Shown piece after piece: positions 35,126 through 43,965 of a stretch of 64,000 nucleotides of DNA. The notes under the pieces are model-generated. The model was not told the DNA's origin, did no database searches, and saw nothing but the letters and a program-made list of their open reading frames with translations. How positions within the stretch are numbered: position 1 is the stretch's first letter; each line of letters starts with the position of its first letter. Origin of the DNA: Desulforegulaceae bacterium (GTDB taxonomy: Bacteria; Desulfobacterota; Desulfobacteria; Desulfobacterales; JACKCP01); NCBI GenBank assembly GCA_034006035.1, contig JAVETN010000008.1:53545-117544 (forward strand), given 5' to 3'. Made by a program: the position numbers and the translations under genes.

Positions 35126-35940
35126 TGTCACCAACTCTGCCTTTAAAAACAGCCCTTACTATTGCTGGTTCAGACTCTTCTGGGGGTGCCGGGATTCAGG
35201 CTGATTTAAAAACTTTCCAGGCAAATATGGTTTTTGGAATGAGTGTGATCACTGCTGTTACTGTTCAAAATACAAAAGGGGTTCAAAATGTTCAAAACAT
35301 TGATCCTGAAATTGTAAAAGGGCAGATAGAGGTTTTATTTGAAGATATTAAAATTGATTCAGTAAAAATTGGAATGCTTTCAAGTATTGAGGTTATTGAA
35401 TCAGTAAAACAAGGACTTTTTAATAAAAACAATGATTTTCTTGTTCTTGATCCTGTGATGATATCAAAATCTGGTTTTCTTTTGATTGCTGAAGATGCCA
35501 TAGATAAAATGATAAAAGAGCTTTTTCCCCTTTCTTTTATTGTTACTCCAAATATCCACGAAGCCTCAAAAATTGCAGGATTTGAAGTTCAAACTTTAAA
35601 AGATATGGAAAATGCCGCAAAATCAATTTTTGAACTTGGTCCAAAAAATGTTTTTGTTACAGGAGGGCATTTAACAGGGGAAGATTGTATAGATATCTTA
35701 TATGATGGAAAAAGTTTTCATTACTTTGATTCCAAAAAAATTATAACAAACAACACCCATGGAACTGGATGTACTCTTTCTTCAGCAATTGCAGCCAATC
35801 TGGCAAAAGGAAAAGAACTTCTTGTAAGTTTAAAAAATGCCAAAGAATATGTTACAGGAGCCATTAAAAACTCAATTCCACTTGGTCATGGGTGCGGACC
35901 AACCCACCATTTTTTTAATTATTACAAATGGAAAAAATAA
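35125..35940 (+). CDS. thiD: Hydroxymethylpyrimidine/phosphomethylpyrimidine kinase
   Basis: A 271-residue ribokinase-fold enzyme that phosphorylates HMP and HMP-P in thiamin synthesis. Motifs are TIAGSDSSGGAGIQADLKTF, VLDPVMISKSG, VTPNIHEA, VTGGHL and the anion-hole signature NTHGTGCTLSSAIAA. It is full length. No TPP riboswitch is visible, as expected for an internal operon gene. It overlaps rsmJ by 13 bases. Confidence 0.96.
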   Translation: MSPTLPLKTALTIAGSDSSGGAGIQADLKTFQANMVFGMSVITAVTVQNTKGVQNVQNIDPEIVKGQIEVLFEDIKIDSVKIGMLSSIEVIESVKQGLFNKNNDFLVLDPVMISKSGFLLIAEDAIDKMIKELFPLSFIVTPNIHEASKIAGFEVQTLKDMENAAKSIFELGPKNVFVTGGHLTGEDCIDILYDGKSFHYFDSKKIITNNTHGTGCTLSSAIAANLAKGKELLVSLKNAKEYVTGAIKNSIPLGHGCGPTHHFFNYYKWKK

Positions 35941-36713
35941 AATTTATAGTTTATCAAAATAAAAGTTTGTATAAAAAAGCTGAAGAAATTGCCTTAAATA
36001 CTTCATCTTCCTGTGTATCAATGGAAGAGTTTTTAAAAATTGAGGACAAAGGAGAGTTTTATTTTTTTGTAGATAGAAAAGTTTTTGAAATAAGATTTTC
36101 AAATATGAGATCAAAAGGTATTTCAGTTAATTTTAACAGCGAAAAAATAAATTATAGAATTAAAACCTCAACTGTTAGAAGTCCCCTGGCAAGAGCTGTA
36201 GGCCTTAAGGGCAGAATGGAAAAAAAACCTTTTATTGTTGATTCAACTGCAGGCCTTGGAACAGACTCTTTTTTTCTTTACTGCCTTGGTGCAAAGGTGG
36301 TTGGTTTTGAAAGAAATATGTTTTTGTTTTATCTTCTTGAAAAAGGCCTTGAAAATTACTTTTCCCTTAATAAAAAAACAAACGACCTTTTATTTGTAAA
36401 TTCAGATTCAATGAACATATTTAATGAACTTGAAAAAAACAAAATAAAAGAAAAACCAGATGTGATTTATCTTGATCCTATGTATCCTCTTGAAAGTAAA
36501 AAAAAGGCAAAACCTAAAAAAGAACTTGAAGTATTAAGAAAAATTATTGGAAAAGATGAAGATTCATCAATTTTGTTTGAAAAAATTTATAGCAATAAAA
36601 ATTTAAAAATAGTTGTAAAACGACCTGTAAACTCAGCTTTTATTTCAGAAAAAATAAAACCTTCCCATCAAATCCAATCAAGACTTGTCAGGTATGATGT
36701 TTATCTCACCTGA
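35928..36713 (+). CDS. rsmJ: RsmJ-like 16S rRNA (guanine1516-N2)-methyltransferase
   Basis: A 261-residue SAM-dependent methyltransferase. The SAM-binding motif is VDSTAGLGTDSFFLYCLGAKVVGFER and the catalytic motif is YLDPMYP followed by KKKAKPKKE, both diagnostic of RsmJ (DPMYPhR.KSA..KKE). SPLARAVGLKG also matches. It would methylate G1516 of 16S rRNA. It is the last gene of the murJ operon and converges on the AEC gene. Confidence 0.88.
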   Translation: MEKIKFIVYQNKSLYKKAEEIALNTSSSCVSMEEFLKIEDKGEFYFFVDRKVFEIRFSNMRSKGISVNFNSEKINYRIKTSTVRSPLARAVGLKGRMEKKPFIVDSTAGLGTDSFFLYCLGAKVVGFERNMFLFYLLEKGLENYFSLNKKTNDLLFVNSDSMNIFNELEKNKIKEKPDVIYLDPMYPLESKKKAKPKKELEVLRKIIGKDEDSSILFEKIYSNKNLKIVVKRPVNSAFISEKIKPSHQIQSRLVRYDVYLT

Positions 36714-36741
36714 TATTTTTAATAAATTTACATAATTTTGA

Positions 36742-37650
36742 TTAAAGCAAATTAATAAGATTAAAAACCAAAGGCAGGGTTGCAAAACTTATGATAATTC
36801 CTGTGCCAACAAGAGCTGCTGCAAGCTCAGGTTCAATATCTGCCATTATAGCCATGGCAGCGGCTGTAACCATTGAAGGCATTCCTGCCTGAAAAACTGA
36901 GATTTTGGAAGCAAAGGAATTAAATCCTATTAATTTGCATATAAAAAGAGCAAACAAAGGCATAAATAAAAGCTTTAATAAAAGCCCGAAAATAAGCTTT
37001 GATTTTAAGTTATGTCCAAGTCTTAATGAAAGCTGAAACCCAACAGCTACCATTACAAGGGGGACAAGGGTCTGGGCAAGTGAGTTTATAATTATTGTAA
37101 AGGTCTGGGGGTATGGCTGATTTTTAAAAGCAAAAGCTATGATAAGGGCTATAAAAGGCGGGAATAGGAATATTTTTTTTAAAATATTTGTAAATGTTGG
37201 CTTGGCAGTTTTTTTTCCGTAAACTGCAAGAATAAATGAGCCATAGGTTGTAAAGGCAAGAAAAGTTCCTGTTTGATCATACAAAAGAGCAAAAGGGACC
37301 CCTTTTTCGCCATAAAATGCATTTACCATGGGAAGCCCTAAAAAAGCAGTGTTCCCAAGCGGAACAAGCAAAAGAAGGCATCCTGTTGAAGCCTTTTCCC
37401 AATTAAAAGCTTTTGAAAATATTAAAATAACGGCAACAGAAAAAACAAGGCAAAGCCAGGGAATCAGAGCTGTTATAAAAAGATTTTCATCAAATTCAAG
37501 TTCAGGGATTTTCATAAAAATAAGGGCGGGAAGGGCAAAATAAATTACAAAAAGATTTAAAACTTTTCCCGTATCCACAGGAAAATCAGGGATTTTTTTA
37601 ATTGCCATTCCTGAAAAAAGATATGTCATTGTTATTATAAAATTTTCCAT
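36742..37650 (-). CDS. AEC-family (auxin efflux carrier-like) transporter
   Basis: A 302-residue membrane protein with about ten helices in two inverted repeats. Family-type segments are LFVIYFALPALIFMKI, LGNTAFLGLPMVNAFYGEKG and the C-terminal AAAMAIMADIEPELAAALVGTGIIISF. Bacterial members export or take up small carboxylates such as malate. No neighbouring gene indicates a substrate. It is transcribed divergently from cinA across 168 bp of AT-rich DNA. Confidence 0.9.
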   Translation of the reverse strand: MENFIITMTYLFSGMAIKKIPDFPVDTGKVLNLFVIYFALPALIFMKIPELEFDENLFITALIPWLCLVFSVAVILIFSKAFNWEKASTGCLLLLVPLGNTAFLGLPMVNAFYGEKGVPFALLYDQTGTFLAFTTYGSFILAVYGKKTAKPTFTNILKKIFLFPPFIALIIAFAFKNQPYPQTFTIIINSLAQTLVPLVMVAVGFQLSLRLGHNLKSKLIFGLLLKLLFMPLFALFICKLIGFNSFASKISVFQAGMPSMVTAAAMAIMADIEPELAAALVGTGIIISFATLPLVFNLINLL

Positions 37651-37818
37651 TATTTAAAATCCTTAGAAAATATCATCATTGTTTAAATTTAAAAAAACGA
37701 TTTTATTAAATCTGTTGAAGATTTAAAAATAGCTTGTTTTGAAACAAATAACCTTTATTATTACCCATTGATTTAAATTTATCAGAGCAAAATATCAATC
37801 AATAAAACGGCGGTAACA

Positions 37819-39072
37819 ATGAAAGCAGAAATTATAGCCACAGGAAAAGAAATTTTAACAGGTGATCTTGATGATACAAACACAAATCTGATTACATCAA
37901 AACTTACCAAAAAAGGAGTTGATGTAATTTTTCATCATTGTTGTGGAGACAATGAAACAGATCTTTATAATCTTATTCTGGATGCTTCCAAAAGAGCCGA
38001 GCTGGTTATTATAACAGGGGGCCTTGGTCCTACAATAGATGATAAAACAAGGTTTGCAGTTTCAAAAGCCCTTGATTCTCCCCTTAGTTTAAATAAAAAA
38101 GCTTTGCAGTCAATAGAAAGCTATTTTTTAAAAAGAAGCTTTAAAATGCCTGAAGAAAATATGGTTCAGGCCATGATCCCGGAAGATGCTGGTTTTATAG
38201 AAAATAAATTTGGAACAGCCCCCGGAGTTTATTTTAAATTAGGAAAAGCAGAGTTTTATTGTTTACCAGGAGTGCCTTATGAAATGGAAAGAATGTTTGA
38301 GTTTTTTATAGATGAAAAAATAAAAACCCAAGATTTTTATATTTCAGAAACATTTACTGTTTTTGGGCTTCCTGAATCAAAAACCGGTTTTCTTTTGTCA
38401 GAGTTTGAAAATTATTTTCCTTTTAATCCCTCGGGTTCAATTGTTGAATTAGGTATTCAGGCAGTTTTCCCCCATATTTTTGTAAAGCTCTACGGAAGAG
38501 GAAAGGACTTGTCAAAACTTGAACTTAAAATAAGAAAAGCCAAAGATTTTATAGCAAAAAATCTTGAGGGTAAAATTGTTTCAGGAAGTGGTAAAACCCT
38601 TTATGAAAAAACAGCTAAGTTATTAATTGAAAACAAGCTTTCTCTTTCAGTTGCAGAAAGCTGTACAGGCGGTTTAATTGGAAACAGCTTTACTGATATT
38701 TCAGGAAGTTCTGCTTTTTTTAAAATGTCGGCTATCACCTATTCAAATGAATCAAAAGTAGAACTTTTAAATGTAAAAACAAAAACCATAGAAAAATTTG
38801 GAGCAGTTTCAAAAGAATGTGCCATGGAACTTGCTCTAGGTGCAAGAATTAAAGGTAAATCTGATTTTGGTATTTCAACAACAGGAATTGCCGGACCAAC
38901 AGGCGGGGTTAAAGACAAACCTATAGGTACTGTTTTTATAGGAATATCTACATCAAAGGGAACTAAAGCCTTTAGATTTGAAAGAGATATGAAAGACAGG
39001 CTTTTAAATAAAAAACTTTTTTCAGCAACAGCTGTTTATTATCTTTTAAAAGAAATTGAAAAATTTGTTTAA
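37819..39072 (+). CDS. cinA: CinA-family nicotinamide-nucleotide amidohydrolase
   Basis: A 417-residue two-domain protein. The N-terminal MoCF/COG1058 domain (AEIIATGKEILTGDLDDTNT, VIITGGLGPTIDDKTR, CLPGVPYEM) acts on ADP-ribose-type substrates. The C-terminal CinA/PncC deamidase domain (SVAESCTGGLIGNSFTDISGSSAFF, STTGIAGPTGG) converts NMN to NaMN in pyridine nucleotide salvage. Both active sites look intact. Confidence 0.95.
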   Translation: MKAEIIATGKEILTGDLDDTNTNLITSKLTKKGVDVIFHHCCGDNETDLYNLILDASKRAELVIITGGLGPTIDDKTRFAVSKALDSPLSLNKKALQSIESYFLKRSFKMPEENMVQAMIPEDAGFIENKFGTAPGVYFKLGKAEFYCLPGVPYEMERMFEFFIDEKIKTQDFYISETFTVFGLPESKTGFLLSEFENYFPFNPSGSIVELGIQAVFPHIFVKLYGRGKDLSKLELKIRKAKDFIAKNLEGKIVSGSGKTLYEKTAKLLIENKLSLSVAESCTGGLIGNSFTDISGSSAFFKMSAITYSNESKVELLNVKTKTIEKFGAVSKECAMELALGARIKGKSDFGISTTGIAGPTGGVKDKPIGTVFIGISTSKGTKAFRFERDMKDRLLNKKLFSATAVYYLLKEIEKFV

Positions 39073-39092
39073 TTTAAATTATGAGGTTTTGT

Positions 39093-39959
39093 ATGGATAA
39101 TGATTTTAAATTTGATTGTGACTCCCATGGGATTGATGGTTTAAATTTAAGTTTTCTTGACAGTGGAGGTAAAAAAACACCTCTTCATTTTTATCATGCA
39201 AATGGTTTTCCAGTCAGTGTTTATCTCCCTTTCATGGAAAGACTTACCAATGATTTCAGAGTAATTGGAATGGGTCAAAGAGGCCAGGATTCACAAACAA
39301 CAGGAAGCACCTCCTGGCAGAGTTCGGCAACTGATTTAATAGATTTTATTGAAAAAAGAGTAAAGCTTCCCATAGTTGGAGTAGGGCACAGCATAGGAGC
39401 TGTTGCAACCATGTTTGCAGCTGCAAGAAGACCGGATTTGTTTAAAAAAATTATTTTAATTGATCCAGTTATGCTTCCTTATAGATATATCGCCTATATG
39501 GCTTTTATAAGAATTATAGGACAAAAAAACGCATTTATTCTTGCAAAAAGGGCAAGGGGAAGAAGAAATCATTGGGAATCAAGACAAGATGCCTATGATT
39601 ATTTTAAAGGAAAGGCTTTATTTAAAAATTTTAAGGAAGAATTTTTAAGATCATATATAACCTATGGCCTTAAAGAATCAGAAAAAGGCGGGGTAGAGCT
39701 TGTTTGCCCTCCAGAAGCTGAGGCAAGGGTTTTTGAAAATTATCCATTATATTCTTGGTTCTGGCCAAGGAAACTCAAAACAAAAACTTTGCTTTTAAGG
39801 GCTGAATTCTCAGATGTAATGTTTATGCCAGAGCAAAAAAGATTTATAAAACAATGTAAAAATTCCCAAGCCATTGTAATAAAAAATTCAGGTCATCTTA
39901 TTCCAATGGAAAAGCCTGATGAAGTGGTTAATCATATAAAAGATTTTGTTTTTCAATAA
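39093..39959 (+). CDS. Alpha/beta hydrolase
   Basis: A 288-residue alpha/beta hydrolase. ATG 39093 is preferred because the upstream in-frame ATG 39081 overlaps the GAGG that serves as its ribosome site. Nucleophile elbow: GVGHSIGAVATM. The oxyanion strand is FYHANGFPVSVYLPF, and the acid and His come from RAEFSDVMF and NSGHLIPMEKPDEV. There is no signal peptide. HANGFP near the N-terminus is typical of a subfamily of unknown substrate in Proteobacteria. It follows cinA by 20 bases. Confidence 0.85.
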   Translation: MDNDFKFDCDSHGIDGLNLSFLDSGGKKTPLHFYHANGFPVSVYLPFMERLTNDFRVIGMGQRGQDSQTTGSTSWQSSATDLIDFIEKRVKLPIVGVGHSIGAVATMFAAARRPDLFKKIILIDPVMLPYRYIAYMAFIRIIGQKNAFILAKRARGRRNHWESRQDAYDYFKGKALFKNFKEEFLRSYITYGLKESEKGGVELVCPPEAEARVFENYPLYSWFWPRKLKTKTLLLRAEFSDVMFMPEQKRFIKQCKNSQAIVIKNSGHLIPMEKPDEVVNHIKDFVFQ

Positions 39960-40048
39960 ATAATCAAGTTAACAATTGCATTTTTTATTTACTAAACTGC
40001 AAATTTTTTTTGTAGATCTTACATTTAAAAGAAAAGGAAAAGTTATTT

Positions 40049-40717
40049 ATGAAGTCATTGGTTTTGTTTGTTTTGTTTATTGCAGGAATCAGCCTTTTTT
40101 CAGCAGACAATGTTTCAGCTGAAAAAAACACAAAAATTCTCTTAGATACTGATATGGGAGAAATTGAAATTGTTTTGTATGATAAAACAAAAGAACATAA
40201 AGAAAATTTTTTAAATCTTGTGAATCTAGGGTTTTATGATGACCTTCTTTTTCATAGAATAATTAAAGGCTTTATGATTCAGGGCGGAGATCCCCAGTCA
40301 AAAAATGCACCTAAAGAAAAAGCCCTTGGTTCTGGAGGTCCTGGTTATAATGTTCCGGCTGAAATAATTCCTGAATACTACCATAAAAAAGGAGCTATTT
40401 CTGCTGCAAGAACAGGGGATAATGTCAATCCCATGAGAAGATCTTCAGGTTCCCAGTTTTTTATAGTTACTGGAAAGGTATTTAAAAGCGACGAACTTGA
40501 AATGTATGAACAAAGGCTTAATACAAAATTCACTGAAGAACAAAAACATATTTATACTACCATTGGAGGAGCTCCAATGCTTGATGCTCAGTACACAGTA
40601 TTTGGTGAGGTTGTAAAAGGGCTGGATATAGTTGAAAAACTTGAAAAAGTTAAAACTGGCTCCAATGATCGCCCTCTTGAAGATGTGAAAATAAAAACAG
40701 TTAAAATTATTGAATAA
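40049..40717 (+). CDS. Exported cyclophilin-type peptidyl-prolyl isomerase
   Basis: A 222-residue protein with a signal peptide (1-24, ending VSAEK). The cyclophilin fold has DTDMGEIEIVLYD, FLNLVNLGFYDDLLFHRIIKGFMIQGGDP (catalytic Arg in FHRII), GAISAAR, SQFFIV and YTVFGEVVKGLDIVEKL. An insertion of about 30 residues (SDELEMYEQRLNTKFTEEQ) precedes the last strand, as in several deltaproteobacterial homologues. It catalyses cis-trans proline isomerisation during periplasmic folding. The superoxide dismutase gene starts 70 bases later. Confidence 0.92.
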   Translation: MKSLVLFVLFIAGISLFSADNVSAEKNTKILLDTDMGEIEIVLYDKTKEHKENFLNLVNLGFYDDLLFHRIIKGFMIQGGDPQSKNAPKEKALGSGGPGYNVPAEIIPEYYHKKGAISAARTGDNVNPMRRSSGSQFFIVTGKVFKSDELEMYEQRLNTKFTEEQKHIYTTIGGAPMLDAQYTVFGEVVKGLDIVEKLEKVKTGSNDRPLEDVKIKTVKIIE

Positions 40718-40787
40718 TTTCAGTTTAAACTTTAACCTGTTTATTCAAAATACTGATAATAAAAGGATAACTAATAGGAGGATAACA

Positions 40788-41468
40788 ATGAAAAATAAAA
40801 TCAGATTAATTTCATCAATTTTGTTTGTTTTGTTTTTTCTCATGGCTTGTTCCTCAGAAAAAAAAGAAAAAACTATTGTCCACTCAAAATTAAATTATAG
40901 TACAAATGCTTTTGAACCCTATATTTCAGCAAAAACTATCAAGCTTCACCACGGAGTTCATTATAAAAACTATGTTGAAAAATCAAATATGCTGATTGAT
41001 AAGTTTGGGTTTAATGGGAAATCAGTGGCTGTAATTTTAAAGAAAACAAAAAATAAAGAAAAATATTTTTCTTTATACAATAATCTTGGGCAGGCATTAA
41101 ACCATGAGATTTATTTTAATTCCCTTTCTCCTAAGCCAACAACTCCATCCAAGCAAATGATTGAAATGATAAACAAGTCTTTTGGTAGTTATGAAAACTT
41201 TAAAAAAGAATTTATTTTTGCTGGAAGCTCTCATTTTGCAAGTGGTTGGGTATGGCTTGTAAAAAACAAGGACAAACTTGAAATAATGACAACCTCAAAT
41301 GCTGATAATCCTCTTACCCAGGGGTTTGTTCCAATTTTTACAATAGATGTTTGGGAACATTCTTATTATCTTGATTATCAAAATAAAAAATCAGATTATA
41401 TGAAAGATATAACTAAAAATCTTCTTAACTGGGATTATGCGGATTCAGTTTGTTTTGATCTTAAATAA
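40788..41468 (+). CDS. Lipoprotein Fe/Mn superoxide dismutase
   Basis: A 226-residue protein from ATG 40788, which has a strong RBS (taggaggataaca). Longer frames upstream are discarded. The N-terminus is a lipoprotein signal with lipobox LMAC. Metal ligands are all present: H54 (KLHHGVHYKNYV), H106 (LGQALNHEIYF), D187 and H191 (TIDVWEHSYYLDYQN). Metal preference cannot be read from these motifs. Placing a SOD on the membrane outside the cytoplasm points to defence against external superoxide in a low-oxygen organism. It pairs with the exported cyclophilin just upstream. Confidence 0.93.
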   Translation: MKNKIRLISSILFVLFFLMACSSEKKEKTIVHSKLNYSTNAFEPYISAKTIKLHHGVHYKNYVEKSNMLIDKFGFNGKSVAVILKKTKNKEKYFSLYNNLGQALNHEIYFNSLSPKPTTPSKQMIEMINKSFGSYENFKKEFIFAGSSHFASGWVWLVKNKDKLEIMTTSNADNPLTQGFVPIFTIDVWEHSYYLDYQNKKSDYMKDITKNLLNWDYADSVCFDLK

Positions 41469-41612
41469 TTATTTATGGTTAATGGTCAGCAAGATAAATT
41501 TAAAAAAAGTCTAAATTCAAAAATAAGTTAAAAAAAGAAAACTTTTAACCGTTTGAATTCAAATGACTTTTAAAAATATAAAAAAAATTATTTGTAAAAA
41601 GCTAAAAATCTA

Positions 41613-41641
41613 TTGACACAAAAGCATAAATAACCTAAAAA
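41613..41641 (+). promoter_or_regulatory. Sigma70-type promoter of tRNA-Phe
   Basis: A consensus -35 TTGACA (41613-41618), a 17-base spacer and a TAAAAA -10 (41636-41641, 4 of 6 matches) place the start about 15 bases before the tRNA. Confidence 0.75.
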
Positions 41642-41662
41642 CTCTTTCATCGCTCACAGCGA

Positions 41663-41738
41663 GCCCAGGTAGCTCAGACGGTAGAGCAGGGGACTGAAAA
41701 TCCCCGTGTCGGCGGTTCGATTCCGTCCCTGGGCACCA
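41663..41738 (+). tRNA. tRNA-Phe (anticodon GAA)
   Basis: A 76-nt cloverleaf: acceptor GCCCAGG / CCTGGGC, D arm GCTC...GAGC, anticodon stem GGGGA with loop CTGAAAA, T arm with GTTCGATTC, discriminator A and an encoded CCA end. The anticodon GAA reads Phe codons. It has its own promoter and terminator, so it is monocistronic. Confidence 0.97.
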
Positions 41739-41746
41739 CAAAACAT

Positions 41747-41783
41747 AAGGCTTTCGGGATTTATCTTGAAAGCCTTGTTTTTT
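41747..41783 (+). terminator. Rho-independent terminator of tRNA-Phe
   Basis: AAGGCTTTC and GAAAGCCTT (perfect 9 bp, 12-nt loop) followed by GTTTTTT, beginning 9 bases after the CCA. Confidence 0.92.
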
Positions 41784-42083
41784 GGTATTCTTTGTCTGTG
41801 CAAATCCTAGCCTCTTTTTAAAAACCTGTTAAAAATTTTTTGATTTATATTTAGGGTAAATTTTCTTTTTATTCTTCAATTTGTCCATATTTTAGAGTTT
41901 TTAAATTCAAATACTTTCTTTATGATGAAGTCAAAAAACATCTTTCAGAATTAAAAATTAAACTAGTTATGGCTTTTTTTGAAATTGATTTTCCAATATT
42001 TGTTTTGTTGGTTTAAATCTATAAAAAAAGGGAAAGCAAAATGCTTCCCCCTTTTATTATTGTTAATGTTTTTTATGGTTATT
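41784..42083. other. AT-rich intergenic region downstream of tRNA-Phe
   Basis: About 300 bases without a convincing gene between the tRNA terminator and the end of the lipoprotein gene. The only structure seen is the minus-strand terminator at 42023-42055. No duplicated tRNA 3' end (attachment-site type repeat) or integrase is visible. Confidence 0.5.
42023..42055 (-). terminator. Rho-independent terminator of the lipoprotein gene
   Basis: On the minus strand, GGGGAAGC and GCTTTCCC pair (one G-T) with a short ATTTT loop and run into seven T. It lies about 30 bases after the stop of the lipoprotein gene. Confidence 0.8.
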
Positions 42084-43568
42084 TTAAAACAACAGCAATG
42101 GATTAATTTCGTCAATAAACCTTATGCCATAGAAAAATGGATTTTCTATTCCTCCTACTCCTTTTTCCCATTCAAAAGCTATAGTAATATCCTTGTTGGC
42201 TATACCTTTTATTTCTATGGTTTTAATGTTTCCTGGATTGCTTGAATCATAAGTTAAGGTGTATTTACCTTTATTGTTGTTTATTTCTGTTATTTTACCT
42301 GAATCTGAATACTTATATTCTAAATTCACTGTTGTAATAGAAGCTGAATTTATTTTAAGATCCAATGGTAAAGTAATTTCTGCTGACAATATTTTATTAT
42401 CATCATAATCAATTGTTTTTGCAAAATAAGAATTTACAGGATTATATCCAGAATCAGTGGCAAGATAAGAATTATCATAAAAAACTTCAATATTGGTACT
42501 GTTTATAATATACAGAAAAAGTTGCGAAGAAGGGGTATAAAATCCTCCTTCTTTTTTTCCTATAAGTGTTACAATTCTTAAATCTTCCTTATTGTAATTA
42601 AATTTGTTTTGATAAAAAATGTTATTACCGTCGAAATTAAAAGCTTCAGAAACTACATAAGAAGGTTTTTCTTCAAAGTTTATGTATAACTCACGAATAA
42701 CATCTGTTTTTTCTGAAAAAGACGTTAATGTTTCCTTTACACAATCTTCTATATACGTAAATTTTTTTGTATATTCCTTTTCTTCTTCAGTAACGGTATA
42801 AGATTTAAGCCTGTAACCATCTTTGTGGAAAAACTTTAGAAAATCATACTTATATTTTCCTAAGTTTATAACTGGTTGATCTTTATCTTCTTCAACTGGT
42901 TCGTTTTTGTTTTCTTCTTCTTCTTCAACTGGTTCGTTTTTATCTTCTTCTTTTTCTTCAACTGGTTCGTTTTTATCTTCTTCTTTTTCTTCAATGATAT
43001 CTTTAATAATTACAGGGATATTATCTTTTGTTTGAAAATCACAATTACAAACTGGTATATTTTCAATTTCTTCTTCTAAAAGACCTTTAAGATTTTCAGC
43101 GATTTTATTCAAATCACCACCTGAACTATTGACCCTTTCAACTAAAGAAGAAAGATTGCCATTTTTAAGTTTTTCTTGAATTTCTGAGTCAAGAAAAATG
43201 TAATCAGAGTTGCCAAAATCATTATTATTCAACAAAGCGAGCAATACCAAAGCTTTTTTATTAAGCTCAGAATCATTGCCTTTTAAGATATCATTAAGAA
43301 AAACATCTTGTTCTTGCCCTTTAACAGATCCTATTTTAAAATCCCCTATATAAAAGGATATTGTTTCACCTTTTTTATACTCATAATTACCATTTGTTGT
43401 AATTTTTTGAGGTGCATTTGTTCCATAATAAAGTCCGTCTACATTTGCAACGTTTCCAGTAAGGGTCTTGTTACTTGAATCTTTCGAGTCAGAGCTTCCG
43501 CTACTGCTGTTACAGCCTATGATTACAATTAGCGATAAACTCATAATCAAACAAATAAATCTTTTCAA
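42084..43568 (-). CDS. Hypothetical lipoprotein with an internal acidic repeat
   Basis: A 494-residue lipoprotein. It starts at TTG 43568 with AGAAAGGA upstream, and the lipobox is VIIGC. A Ser-rich linker leads to a beta domain (ANVDGLYYGTN, NGNYEYKKGETISFYIGDFKIG), a recurrent module of surface lipoproteins in Proteobacteria. A tandem repeat follows at about 190-232 (EEKEEDKNEPV, two near-identical copies, then two degraded). The C-terminal 260 residues are beta-rich with YD-like strands (VNLEYKYSDSGKITEI, KGKYTLTYDSS). Function unknown. It lies alone in an accessory-looking region. Confidence 0.7.
   Translation of the reverse strand: MKRFICLIMSLSLIVIIGCNSSSGSSDSKDSSNKTLTGNVANVDGLYYGTNAPQKITTNGNYEYKKGETISFYIGDFKIGSVKGQEQDVFLNDILKGNDSELNKKALVLLALLNNNDFGNSDYIFLDSEIQEKLKNGNLSSLVERVNSSGGDLNKIAENLKGLLEEEIENIPVCNCDFQTKDNIPVIIKDIIEEKEEDKNEPVEEKEEDKNEPVEEEEENKNEPVEEDKDQPVINLGKYKYDFLKFFHKDGYRLKSYTVTEEEKEYTKKFTYIEDCVKETLTSFSEKTDVIRELYINFEEKPSYVVSEAFNFDGNNIFYQNKFNYNKEDLRIVTLIGKKEGGFYTPSSQLFLYIINSTNIEVFYDNSYLATDSGYNPVNSYFAKTIDYDDNKILSAEITLPLDLKINSASITTVNLEYKYSDSGKITEINNNKGKYTLTYDSSNPGNIKTIEIKGIANKDITIAFEWEKGVGGIENPFFYGIRFIDEINPLLLF
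42871..42992. repeat. 33-bp tandem repeat inside the lipoprotein gene
   Basis: A 33-base unit (minus strand, 11 codons, EEKEEDKNEPV) occurs twice almost unchanged, then as EEEEENKNEPV and the shortened EEDKDQPV. Near identity at DNA level suggests recent slippage-driven change in copy number. Confidence 0.85.
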
Positions 43569-43965
43569 TTTTTTTCCTTTCTGATTTTAAATAACTGTTT
43601 CTTTAATAATTCAAATTACAATTGGCTATAAATCAAAATTTTTAAACAATCAAGTGTGGTGCTCAGTCAACTACCCGGAATTAAGAATTGTCAGGGCCGG
43701 TTTAACTGGCTTTGATTGTTGGAATGACTGGTTTCAGCAGCCACAATTGCATTTGATAAATTTTGACATACAAAAACTTTCTTGACCAGACGCATTGACT
43801 TATCCTTTACCAGGATTTCTCTCAAAAAATCTTGATTTAATAGGCTGAATATAGATAATTAATGCGTTTGACACTAAATCAGTATAAGATGAGATTGACA
43901 AAAAAAACGGACTTTAAATCATTATGATAGCTTCAGTACTATGGAATAAAACAAAAGGAGCGATA
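43569..43965. other. 397-bp intergenic region before the broken kinase
   Basis: It lies between the TTG-started lipoprotein gene (minus) and the kinase pseudogene (plus). A segment at about 43621-43785 is open in frame 1, richer in GC than its surroundings, and reads NNQVWCSVNYPELR then GFDCWNDWFQQ before a stop, but has no start codon or RBS. It may be a gene remnant. No promoter with good spacing was found. Confidence 0.4.

Noticed and set aside
40710..40787. Cytosolic-looking N-terminal extension of the superoxide dismutase
   Set aside because: It would bury a clear lipoprotein signal, and ATG 40788 has a strong GGAGG site.
41979..42245. 88-codon plus-strand hydrophobic frame
   Set aside because: It overlaps the minus-strand terminator and the end of the lipoprotein gene, has no ribosome site and resembles antisense noise.
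42876..43079. Phe/Phe-rich 67-codon plus-strand frame opposite the lipoprotein repeat
   Set aside because: It is the antisense image of the Glu-rich repeat; the poly-Phe composition is an artefact of GAA/GAG codons read backwards.
43740..43850. A 34-codon minus-strand frame with an AAAGGA-like sequence upstream
   Set aside because: It is too short, has no recognisable motif and could arise by chance in this AT-rich intergenic region.
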